Below are positions 41,932 to 49,419 of a stretch of 64,000 nt of DNA, piece by piece. The position numbers were made by a program, and so were the translations under genes. The DNA comes from Paenibacillus_E sp040812395 (GTDB lineage: Bacteria > Bacillota > Bacilli > Paenibacillales > NBRC-103111): assembly GCF_040812395.1 (NCBI RefSeq), contig NZ_JBFNXH010000006.1, forward strand, positions 317,490 to 381,489, written 5' to 3'. Each line of letters opens with the position of its first letter. The stretch's first letter is position 1. The notes under the pieces are model-generated. The model made no database searches. It was given only the letters and a program-made list of their open reading frames with translations, and was not told the origin of the DNA.

Positions 41932-43617
41932 CTAAATTTTCATCTGATTTTCTTTCCATACTTGCCACATACGCGCAACCCCGTCGCGCATCTCCTCATC
42001 AGTCAGATGCGCAAACCCAAAGCATGCGCCCTCCTGCCCAGCAGGAAGGCCATAACTCCCGGCCTTGCTCCACACAACGCCGGCTTTGCGGCATGCTGCT
42101 GCATAGCCGGCGTAGGTGCGGGAGTCCCCCCGCCACCAGCCGAACACATGCAGCCCTGCGTCACTCTCCACCCACTCGAAGAGGGTGGAGAGGCGCTCCT
42201 GCAGCAGCGCCTGCAGGAGCAAGAACTTGCTCGCGTACACCCGCCGCATGCGGCGCAGGTGTCGCTCATAGCCGCCGCTCTGCATGAAAGCGGCTAGCGA
42301 TCTTTGTTCGAGCAGCCCCGAAGGGTGCGGCTCGAACAGCCGCTTCGCGGCCACAAAAGCGGCGTGCAGCGCATCCGGCAGCACGACATAGCCGATGCGC
42401 AGGTCCTGCAGCATCGTTTTTGAAAAAGTGCCGATGTAGACCACTCGGCCCTCCTGGTCCAGCACCTTGAGCGGCTCAATCGGCCGCCCGCGGTGCCTGA
42501 ACTCGCTGTCATAATCGTCTTCGACGATGACAGCGCCTTGCTCTGCCGCCCAGCGCAACAGCTGGCGGCGGCGCTCCAAGCCCAGTACCGCCCCCGTGGG
42601 AAACTGGCGGCTGGGCGTCACGAACAGCAGCCGCGCGTTCCACGGCTGCGGTACAAGACCTTGCCCGTCCACGATTCCCGGGACGGGGACTCCGCCAGCC
42701 GCCAGCACAGCGCGGCTGATACCGCCATAGCCCGGGCGCTCCATAATAACCGGGTCGCCCTCGTTCACAAGCACTTGGGTCAGCAGCGCGATCGCCTGCA
42801 TCGACCCATTGACGATGACGATGCGCTCGGGGCGCGCCTCGATTCCGCGCATCCGCCTCAGGTGCTTTGCGATCGCTTCGCGAAGCGCATAATGCCCCTC
42901 GGCGACATGGGCTTCCTCTAGCGGCGACTCTGTCATTCGCCGCACCTGCTCATACATGCAGCGGTTCCACAGCTCCCTCGGGAAATCATCCATCTGCGGG
43001 TGACCAATCGTAAAGGACACCATTTTTCCTTGACGCTCTTGCTCTTGCTCTTGCACTTGCTCCTGCTCCTGATCTTGCCCTTTCTCCTGCTCCTGCTCTC
43101 GCTCTCGCTCTCGCTCTCGCACCCGCCCTTGCTCTCGCTCCTGCTCCTGATCTTGCCCTCGCTCTCGCCCTTGCCCTTGCTCTTGCTCTTGCTCTCGCTC
43201 TCGCCCTTGCCCTTGCCCTTGCTCTCGCTCCTGCCCTAGCTCCACCCCCTGCTCATCCCCACCTCCAGCAAGCCCCCGCTCCAATCCACTCTGCTCACAA
43301 ACCCGCGTCCCCCAAATAGAGAGCGTAATCTCTCTGCCAACGATCTCCTCACGGTTCTCTTGGCCTCCGGCATAAGCGACGAACGTTCCTTTTCCAACAT
43401 CTGCCTGCAAATATCCCTCTGCGATCAGCATCTCGTATACTTGATTGACCGTTCCCCGCGATAAGCCATACATCCCAGCCAACTCCCGACTGGAAGGCAG
43501 CTTTGTATGGAGTTTCAGCTTATTTTGCAAAATCCCATCATGCAGTGCATGATAAAGCGCCGCATATTTCGTTGTATATTTCGCCTTAAATGTTGAGTAA
43601 GGAATATGAAAGTCCAT
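41932..43617 (-). CDS. MocR-type GntR/aminotransferase regulator with long Gln/Glu/Arg linker
   Basis: A 561-residue regulator. ATG 43617 follows GGGGGGATCAG. Residues 1-75 form a GntR winged helix (KLPSSRELAGMYGLSRGTVNQVYE). Residues ~195-560 form a class I aminotransferase fold with the PLP lysine in GTFSKTM. Between them lies a linker of about 75 residues made almost only of Q, E, R and G (QEREQGQGQGREREQEQEQ and so on), far longer than usual. It is encoded by a near-periodic TCTCGC/TCTTGC purine-pyrimidine repeat. Members often bind PLP or amino-group ligands. The divergent GNAT gene is a natural target. Confidence 0.85.
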   Translation of the reverse strand: MDFHIPYSTFKAKYTTKYAALYHALHDGILQNKLKLHTKLPSSRELAGMYGLSRGTVNQVYEMLIAEGYLQADVGKGTFVAYAGGQENREEIVGREITLSIWGTRVCEQSGLERGLAGGGDEQGVELGQEREQGQGQGREREQEQEQGQGRERGQDQEQEREQGRVREREREREQEQEKGQDQEQEQVQEQEQERQGKMVSFTIGHPQMDDFPRELWNRCMYEQVRRMTESPLEEAHVAEGHYALREAIAKHLRRMRGIEARPERIVIVNGSMQAIALLTQVLVNEGDPVIMERPGYGGISRAVLAAGGVPVPGIVDGQGLVPQPWNARLLFVTPSRQFPTGAVLGLERRRQLLRWAAEQGAVIVEDDYDSEFRHRGRPIEPLKVLDQEGRVVYIGTFSKTMLQDLRIGYVVLPDALHAAFVAAKRLFEPHPSGLLEQRSLAAFMQSGGYERHLRRMRRVYASKFLLLQALLQERLSTLFEWVESDAGLHVFGWWRGDSRTYAGYAAACRKAGVVWSKAGSYGLPAGQEGACFGFAHLTDEEMRDGVARMWQVWKENQMKI

Positions 43618-43849
43618 TTCTGATCCCCCCGCCACCCTCATATTTTCCTATCCTGTTTGCTCTGTCATTGTTCAAAGCAGAACAACGATTCGCCATTATA
43701 GCAACATTTCGCAACAGGCAGCACGAACGTCTTCACACAACTCCAAATTGGTCTATATATTTAAAATAAAATTGGATCTTTTTATAATACCATCAATCCG
43801 TTATGCTAGCTAAAATAACACAAAACCATCTGGCCGATAAGGAGCAAAT

Positions 43850-44446
43850 TTGATGATGAACATACAACCTCTCACATTGGAAGGCACCCAGGTAACCCTG
43901 ATGCCCCTGCAGGAATCGCACATATCCGAATTGACAAAAGCCGCCAATGATCCGCTTATTTGGGCCTATATGACTCCGCTTCCCCAGAAGCAGGATGTCC
44001 AACGTTTTGTCCGCCAGGCACTGGAAGAACAGCAGTCGGGGCTCGGTCTCCCGTTTAGCGTTTATGACAAGGGGTCGGAACGTATTGTCGGCAGCACGCG
44101 GCTATTCGAAATATCAACAGCTCACCGGCAGTTGGAAATCGGACACACCTGGTACCATCCTACCGTATGGCGTACGCGCATCAACACAGAGTGTAAGTAC
44201 TTGCTGCTGCGCCATTGCTTTGAAACTTTGGGAACCGTCCGGGTTCAACTCAAAACCGATCTTCGAAATGTGCGCTCCCAAACAGCGATTGCACGACTCG
44301 GCGCCGTACAGGAGGGAATCTTACGTCAACATCGCATTCTGCAAGATGGCTACATCCGGGACACGGTGATGTTCAGTATAATCGCCTCCGAATGGCCTGA
44401 AGTGAAGCAACGGCTGGAAGGCTTTTTGAGTCAAGTATATGTCTGA
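43850..44446 (+). CDS. GNAT N-acetyltransferase (RimJ/RimL type)
   Basis: A 198-residue acetyltransferase of the RimJ/L group. It has VTLMPLQESHISELTKAANDP at the start, RIVGSTRLFEIS, LEIGHTWYHPTVWRTRIN and a NVRSQTAIARLGAVQEGILR acetyl-CoA-end segment. Such enzymes transfer acetyl to alpha-amino or small-molecule amines. ATG 43850 (or the ATG next to it) follows AAGGAGCAAATTTG. It is divergent from the MocR regulator with a gap of 232 bp, the usual layout of a regulator and its target. No other genes join it. Confidence 0.85.
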   Translation: MMMNIQPLTLEGTQVTLMPLQESHISELTKAANDPLIWAYMTPLPQKQDVQRFVRQALEEQQSGLGLPFSVYDKGSERIVGSTRLFEISTAHRQLEIGHTWYHPTVWRTRINTECKYLLLRHCFETLGTVRVQLKTDLRNVRSQTAIARLGAVQEGILRQHRILQDGYIRDTVMFSIIASEWPEVKQRLEGFLSQVYV

Positions 44447-44476
44447 TCACCATCTCGAAAAAATTTGTTCAACGCC

Positions 44477-44505
44477 GTGACGTACACCCATGATAATGGT
44501 ATAAT
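44477..44505 (+). promoter_or_regulatory. Candidate sigma-A promoter for the aminotransferase gene
   Basis: GTGACG at 44477-44482 and TATAAT at 44500-44505 are separated by 17 bp. The minus-35 matches TTGACA at four positions. The next start codon is about 45 bp downstream. Confidence 0.6.
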
Positions 44506-44549
44506 AACTCCTAAAAATGAATAGCTCATTGGAAGGAATGACCGAAATT

Positions 44550-45857
44550 ATGAATCCTCTGGCACGACAGTTAAACGAGACCTTGGAACGTGAAAACCCT
44601 CACGTGTATGCAATGCTTTCCGCATTAGGCAAATCGATTTACTTCCCTAAGGAGGGCATTCTCAGTCAATCTGCTGAAGCGAAGGCGAAAGCCAAGAAGT
44701 TCAATGCCACGATCGGAATTGCTATCGAGAATGGTCAGCCCATGCACCTGAAGGTGATCCAAGACACTCTTTCCACCTACGCGCCAAAAGATATATACGA
44801 ATACGCACCACCTGCCGGAAAACCAGAATTACGGACCGCATGGCGCAAAAAAATGCTTGAAGAGAACCCGAATATCGGCGATAAGCTGATCGGTAATCCG
44901 ATTGTAACGAATGCCTTAACGCACGGTCTCAGCATCGCTGCCGACCTGTTTGCTGATGCTTCCGATGCCGTCATTATCCCTGATAAAAATTGGGAAAACT
45001 ACGAGCTTACTTTCGAAATCCGCCGCGGCGCGCAAATTGTCAACTATCCGCTCTATAACGAACAGATGAGGTTTAATGCTGCGGGACTTCGCGAAGCGCT
45101 TCTGGCACAGAAATCCAAAGGCAAAGCGATCGTCGTCCTGAACTTCCCGAATAACCCGACAGGATATACACCGGACGCTCAAGAAGGCCGTGAAATCGCG
45201 GCAGCAATCCTGGAAGCCGCGGAAGCAGGCATCAATGTGGTTGTGCTGACCGATGACGCTTACTTTGGTCTTTTCTTTGAAGGCTCCATTCATGAGTCGC
45301 TGTTTGGACAGCTGGCAGGCCTGCACCCGCGCGTGCTCGCTGTTAAAGTTGACGGCGCTACGAAGGAAGAATACGTTTGGGGCTTCCGCGTTGGCTTCGT
45401 CACATATGCTGGCAACAGCGATGCTTTGCTCAGTGCACTGGAACAAAAAACGATGGGGATTATCCGCGCTACGATCTCCAGCGGCCCGCATCCATCCCAA
45501 ACCTTTGTCCTGCGTGCTCTGAATTCTCCTGAGTTCAATCAGCAAAAACAGGAAAAATACGAAATCATGAAAGGTCGCGCGAACCGCACCAAATCGGTTC
45601 TCGATAGCGGCAAATTCAATGATGCTTGGGACTACTATCCTTTCAATTCGGGTTACTTTATGTGCCTGAAGCTGAAAACCGTCGACGCCGAAACACTTCG
45701 TGTTCATCTGCTCGACAAATGCGGTATAGGCACCATCGCCCTTGGTGAAACGGACCTGCGTGTTGCGTTCTCCTGTATTGAAGAAGCCAACATTGAAGAG
45801 CTGTTTAACCTTATTTATCAAAGCGTGAAAGAGATAGAAACCGTAACCTCCAAATAA
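44550..45857 (+). CDS. Class I/II PLP-dependent aminotransferase
   Basis: A 435-residue aminotransferase. ATG 44550 (MNPLARQLNETL) is placed where the conserved N-terminus begins; upstream ATGs at 44517 and 44538 are possible, since no start has ideal ribosome-site spacing. LNFPNNPTGYTP holds the PLP-site Asn, DDAYFGLFFEG the Asp and DGATKEEYVWGFRVG the PLP lysine. Substrate is not evident. A related gene is widely kept in Paenibacillaceae to my recollection. It is monocistronic with a sigma-A-like promoter and a strong terminator. Confidence 0.88.
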   Translation: MNPLARQLNETLERENPHVYAMLSALGKSIYFPKEGILSQSAEAKAKAKKFNATIGIAIENGQPMHLKVIQDTLSTYAPKDIYEYAPPAGKPELRTAWRKKMLEENPNIGDKLIGNPIVTNALTHGLSIAADLFADASDAVIIPDKNWENYELTFEIRRGAQIVNYPLYNEQMRFNAAGLREALLAQKSKGKAIVVLNFPNNPTGYTPDAQEGREIAAAILEAAEAGINVVVLTDDAYFGLFFEGSIHESLFGQLAGLHPRVLAVKVDGATKEEYVWGFRVGFVTYAGNSDALLSALEQKTMGIIRATISSGPHPSQTFVLRALNSPEFNQQKQEKYEIMKGRANRTKSVLDSGKFNDAWDYYPFNSGYFMCLKLKTVDAETLRVHLLDKCGIGTIALGETDLRVAFSCIEEANIEELFNLIYQSVKEIETVTSK

Positions 45858-45866
45858 TTTAACCTA

Positions 45867-45905
45867 AGAAGAGCCTGAGGCTGTGCCTCAGGCTCTTCTC
45901 TACAC
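45867..45905 (+). terminator. Intrinsic terminator
   Basis: A perfect 15-bp stem, AGAAGAGCCTGAGGC / GCCTCAGGCTCTTCT, with a TGT loop. Confidence 0.85.
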
Positions 45906-45977
45906 CCATACGTTTGAGAATAGGGAGGAAATTGGGTATGGGGTTCCAACCGCTATTGCTTTTCCACCCCATATCCA

Positions 45978-46043
45978 TTCTCTTTTCTTTTCTTTTCTCT
46001 TTTCTTCTCTTTTCTTCTCTTTTCTTCTCTTTTCTTCTCTTCT
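45978..46043. repeat. 66-nt pure pyrimidine tract
   Basis: Every base from 45978 to 46043 is T or C. The later part is four copies of TTTTCTTCTC. It lies in an 815-bp gap (45858-46672) that otherwise holds only the terminator and the long repeat copy B. Confidence 0.95.
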
Positions 46044-46177
46044 ACTTTGTTTTGCCTTCTACTTCTCTGTTTCCTACCCTGTCTTCCATCGGGTATTCCT
46101 ATCCATGGACACCCCTGTAAGAGTAAGATTCCGGGTACATTTCGCCGATTTCGCCTCCGCAAACTTCGCTAGAAAAC

Positions 46178-46553
46178 CGAGGAGGTGCTGCCGGACCGCC
46201 AATCCCCCATGCGCAGCGATATCGACGGAACTACGATGCCTTATGCCACGGTAACGCCCCTTTTCTCCCCTTGAAGCGGAACTAGGGTGCGTTAAATGAG
46301 CAAAAGTGTGCCGAAAACCCAGCATTTCCTGCTCATAACGAACGGTAGTTCCGCGAAATGTGGCTACAACCGAAAATACCGCCTCTTAACGCACCCACGT
46401 TCCGCTCGCCCGTGCAAAAAGACGATCTATCGCAGATTGAGGCCGTATTTCAATACGCCAAACCGCTGTAACACTTCCGGATCTTCTACGTCCATCCTGT
46501 CAATTGCTCGCACCACACAATACGTGCGGAATCTCTCCGCTCTGCGAGCTCGT
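46178..46553. repeat. Long interspersed repeat, copy B (~376 bp)
   Basis: Direct-orientation copy of 39809-40198, starting CGAGGAGGTGCTGCCGGACC and ending GCGAGCTCGT. Point differences are scattered and copy B lacks one 15-bp GACGATCTATCGCAG unit. No ribosome site or conserved frame. An imperfect GTTAG/CTAAC pair follows near 46590. Confidence 0.9.
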
Positions 46554-46672
46554 CACACACATACCTGACGACATATACTTTCTGGCGTGTTAGAAAGGTT
46601 ATCCCTAACGCTCTAATTCTGTAGAGGATTTAAACATTTGTTATTAACATAAACAGCCCGTACTAAATTCGG

Positions 46673-46822
46673 TCAGCTTTTATAAGTAGAATCTTCTATT
46701 TCTCCATTGAGCTGATTGGCGTAATGGCGCATCAAATCGGTATCGGAATAATTCTCCGCTTCCATGCTTGCTTCTGTGTCAGTTGTTTCGCTTTTCTGTA
46801 ATTCCCTATTTTCAATATCCAT
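46673..46822 (-). CDS. 49-residue acidic small protein, last in the CDP-sugar operon
   Basis: A short gene with an excellent ribosome site, AAAGGAGGAGCGGG. The product is 49 residues: MDIENRELQKSETTDTEAS, then a middle with MEAENYSDTDLMRHY and an end ANQLNGEIEDSTYKS. It is acidic, hydrophilic and without cysteine or membrane segments. It starts 45 bp after the stop of the acyltransferase gene. The perfect SD and position suggest a true gene. I do not recognise a family. Its Asn/Ser/Thr content could suit a role as substrate or chaperone in glycan transfer, but this is only a guess. Confidence 0.6.
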   Translation of the reverse strand: MDIENRELQKSETTDTEASMEAENYSDTDLMRHYANQLNGEIEDSTYKS

Positions 46823-46867
46823 CCCGCTCCTCCTTTCTGAAAATAGGATTTCCTTCAGCCAGCTTTT

Positions 46868-47545
46868 CTATGAAGTCATAAACACCTTTTCCGCCCATGG
46901 CGCTGAGGAAGATTTGATATTCGTTTGACCCTGCGCATCCTTATATACAACCGAATCATCAAGAATATCTTGACGGTAAATCGTAGCCCCAATTCCTACA
47001 GAAACACGGTCGCCAATACGGCATTCGCCGATGATCGAGGAACCTGGCATCATCGCCACCCGCTCCCCGATCAAGGGATAGCGATCTTGATGAGCGCCTA
47101 CCGTACAGCCATGGGCAGCCACAAAATAGTTCGAGTACGAGGCTTTGCCCAGGACAGTGCCTGTTGTATGCAGCAGCAGGAAAATATCAGGCAGCTTTGT
47201 GTCATACATGCAGTTAAACCCATGCAGCGTTTTATTTGTGTAAAATATTTTATTCGAAGCCGCTTCATGCTGCGTTTGCGTCCATACAGCATTCGACAGA
47301 AACCACAAAAATACGGCGTATTGATCCGAGTGGAGATGATTCAGAGCAGGCTCATTTTCCAGCGTATACCCGGGCAGAGAGACATGCCGGAAGCAGTACG
47401 CGGTTCGTTCGACCGCTTGCTCAAAGGATGGACGTAAATCAGTAAACTTGAGAGAACGCCGGTCTGGGAACAGCCGATTCATTTGCCGGAATGTGTACGA
47501 TGCAAAATCATTGTAAGGCAGCGATAATCTCACGTTAATCCACAT
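46868..47545 (-). CDS. Putative O-acyltransferase, CysE/WcaB-like left-handed beta-helix
   Basis: A 225-residue protein. The first 130 residues are mostly helical and unlike other hexapeptide enzymes. From GTVLGKASYSNYFVAAHGCTVG to GDRVSVGIGATIYRQD the sequence has hexapeptide-type turns (YPLIGERVAMMPGSSIIGECRIGD) as in serine acetyltransferase-like proteins. The start is uncertain: ATG 47545 lies very close to AAAGGA, and a GTG at 47533 is also possible. It overlaps the SDR gene by 11 bp. In this operon it is likely to O-acetylate or otherwise acylate the branched sugar. Confidence 0.75.
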   Translation of the reverse strand: MWINVRLSLPYNDFASYTFRQMNRLFPDRRSLKFTDLRPSFEQAVERTAYCFRHVSLPGYTLENEPALNHLHSDQYAVFLWFLSNAVWTQTQHEAASNKIFYTNKTLHGFNCMYDTKLPDIFLLLHTTGTVLGKASYSNYFVAAHGCTVGAHQDRYPLIGERVAMMPGSSIIGECRIGDRVSVGIGATIYRQDILDDSVVYKDAQGQTNIKSSSAPWAEKVFMTS

Positions 47546-48389
47546 TCCTTTCTTTCATTTGCCCAGCATGTTTCATATATTTTTCAGCTAATTTCTGGAT
47601 CAGCGCCCCACTGTCTGAGGCTTTAAAGTCAAATTCATTGCGAATCAAGTTAATGGCTATCTCCGGAAATATAATCGTTCTGGCCGAATCTGCCACTGTT
47701 ACTTCGCATCCTGTAAGTTCTATAATCCACTCCACGATTTCCCTGTTGGATGTGTTAACGCCACTTGCCACATTGTAAATCCGTGATTTACCCGCTTCTG
47801 ATATTTGGATCAACAGCTTCGCTACATCTTCGACACCGATGTAATCTTTGGATGAATTCAGTGTTGTATGAAGCTCGATACGCCCGCTCTCTAGCGCATC
47901 GCGAAGAAGCGCATACAGAAAGTTGCCGGAATTGTAATCATCCCCGCATACATTAGACACTCTGGCGATTTTGACATTCGGCCTGCCAGCATGCAAGCAA
48001 AGCGTTTCTCCTGCTAGCTTGGAGAGATGGAACAAATGATCCGGATCCTGCGGATTGACCGCCAGAGTCGCCCTTTCATCTGCATGTGAACACCCCAAGT
48101 AAATACGGGTTGAGGATACGTAGACGAAAGAGTTGAATGTTGCCTTCTCCAGCAATTCACTAAGAAAGCTGACATGAGACCGCATCGTGTCAAACGGCCG
48201 CTGCCGAAAGTCAGACGTTACTCCCGCGCAATAAATTACTCGGCCTAACGGTTCCCGAAACAAAGCCGAATCCCCTTTTTCCGGAGCAAAGCACGCCAAT
48301 TGAAAGCTCTCCAAAGCTTTGACGATGTGCTGCCCGATGAAGCCCTGAGCACCGATGACGGTCGTTCTGGCAGATAGATTATCATTCAT
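47535..48389 (-). CDS. Extended SDR with catalytic Tyr replaced by Phe
   Basis: A 284-residue SDR. The nucleotide loop is TVIGAQGFIGQH and the Ser strand is VYVSSTRIY. Where YxxxK should stand the sequence is LFHLSKLAGE, so the Tyr is Phe (codon TTC) while the Lys remains. Thr/Ser elements and SKDYIGVEDVAKL (a typical D-[FY]-[IV]-x-V-x-D-V motif) are present. It may act as a reductase with another acid, or bind substrate without the usual chemistry. ATG 48389 overlaps the stop of the upstream acyltransferase (ATGA). Context suggests the C4 reduction step of the CDP-branched sugar. Confidence 0.75.
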   Translation of the reverse strand: MNDNLSARTTVIGAQGFIGQHIVKALESFQLACFAPEKGDSALFREPLGRVIYCAGVTSDFRQRPFDTMRSHVSFLSELLEKATFNSFVYVSSTRIYLGCSHADERATLAVNPQDPDHLFHLSKLAGETLCLHAGRPNVKIARVSNVCGDDYNSGNFLYALLRDALESGRIELHTTLNSSKDYIGVEDVAKLLIQISEAGKSRIYNVASGVNTSNREIVEWIIELTGCEVTVADSARTIIFPEIAINLIRNEFDFKASDSGALIQKLAEKYMKHAGQMKERNVD

Positions 48390-48874
48390 TCGCGGCACCC
48401 TATTCTTCTAGTCGGGACGCCAACGTTGATGGAATACGGCTCCAGCTCGCCTTTAACAAGCGACCCCGCGCCAACGACACACCCTTGGCGCAAGTAAGCG
48501 CCGTCGAGTATAACGGTCCCTGCCCCGATCCATACATCGTCCTCGATCACAATGCCCCCCTTGCTCGGCATAAATCGCTGCTGAACAATCGGCAGACGGC
48601 TTGACCGGTATTCGTGATTGACTGGAGCTAACGTGCAATTGGCGGCGATCAGCACACCACGGCCGATTTGAATTCCGTTCCCGCTGTAGATGACCGTACC
48701 CGAATTGACGTAGGAGCCACGGCCGATTTGCACGTCGCCATCGCCACCAGCAGGTTTAATTTTAACAAAGGAATCGATCACAACCCCGTCCTCGATCCAT
48801 ATACGTGAGCCTCTAACCGAGTCTTCAATGTCGGCAAGTGCCGATATGCGCGCTTTCTCCGAAATCATCAGCAC
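48386..48874 (-). CDS. Hexapeptide-repeat sugar O-acetyltransferase
   Basis: About 162 residues of left-handed beta-helix. Turns of the [LIV]-G-x-x-x-x type run throughout (DVQIGRGSYVNSGTVIYSGNG, IVIEDDVWIGAGTVILDGA). APVNHEY supplies the catalytic His of the xenobiotic/maltose O-acetyltransferase group. The start is taken as GTG 48874, 9 to 10 nt after GGAGG; TTG and ATG nearby are alternatives. It would acetylate a sugar hydroxyl on the nucleotide sugar or glycan. It lies between the RmlC-like and SDR genes and overlaps the latter. Confidence 0.82.
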   Translation of the reverse strand: MLMISEKARISALADIEDSVRGSRIWIEDGVVIDSFVKIKPAGGDGDVQIGRGSYVNSGTVIYSGNGIQIGRGVLIAANCTLAPVNHEYRSSRLPIVQQRFMPSKGGIVIEDDVWIGAGTVILDGAYLRQGCVVGAGSLVKGELEPYSINVGVPTRRIGCRE

Positions 48875-48879
48875 CAATT

Positions 48880-49419
48880 TTACTCCTCCTCCCACAGCGC
48901 AAACTGCCGATCCCGCTCACTGATAATGACGGTTTCCATGGGTATCCACTGGATACCAAAGGCAGGGTCATTCCAACGAACTCCTTTGGCGCTTGCTGCA
49001 TGATATCGTTGCGACATCAAGTACGTTACTTCCGTATCATCCTCTAACGTCTGAAACCCATGGGCTACGCCCTCAGGAACATACAGCATGCGATGGTTCT
49101 CAGAAGTAAGTTCAATCCCATACCACATCTTATAAGTGTCCGAATGGGGCCTAATATCAACGATGACGTCATAAACGGCTCCATTTGAGCAGCGGACTGT
49201 TTTGGCTTCTTCGAAAGGAGCTTCCTGATAATGCAATCCTCGCAGCGTGCCTCTTTGTTTATTGTAAGAGATGCCGCTCTGCGCCACATGCGCATTTAAC
49301 CCATGTATGGTGTATTCCTCCTTGCACCAGGAGCGAGCGAAGAAGCCTCTCTCGTCACAAGAAGGTTCGATGTCGATTAGATAAGCGCCACAGATGCCTG
49401 TCTTGGTAACTATCATCAT
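48880..49419 (-). CDS. RmlC-like NDP-4-keto-sugar 3,5-epimerase
   Basis: A 179-residue cupin of the RmlC family: CDERGFFARSW, GISYNKQRGTLRGLHYQ (catalytic His), VYDVIVDIRPHS, LYVPEGVAHGFQTLED and YAAS-like YHAASAKGVRWNDPAFGIQWP-type ending. It epimerises C3 and/or C5 of an NDP-4-keto-6-deoxy sugar. It sits in the CDP-glucose cluster behind a C-methyltransferase and is the only RmlC homologue in the window. It may act on the CDP intermediate, on dTDP-4-keto-6-deoxyglucose, or on both. ATG 49419 overlaps the methyltransferase stop by one base. Confidence 0.88.
   Translation of the reverse strand: MMIVTKTGICGAYLIDIEPSCDERGFFARSWCKEEYTIHGLNAHVAQSGISYNKQRGTLRGLHYQEAPFEEAKTVRCSNGAVYDVIVDIRPHSDTYKMWYGIELTSENHRMLYVPEGVAHGFQTLEDDTEVTYLMSQRYHAASAKGVRWNDPAFGIQWIPMETVIISERDRQFALWEEE

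Noticed and set aside
43000..43239. Leu/Ser-rich plus-strand frame
   Set aside because: Complement of the Gln/Glu/Arg linker in the MocR gene; no ribosome site.
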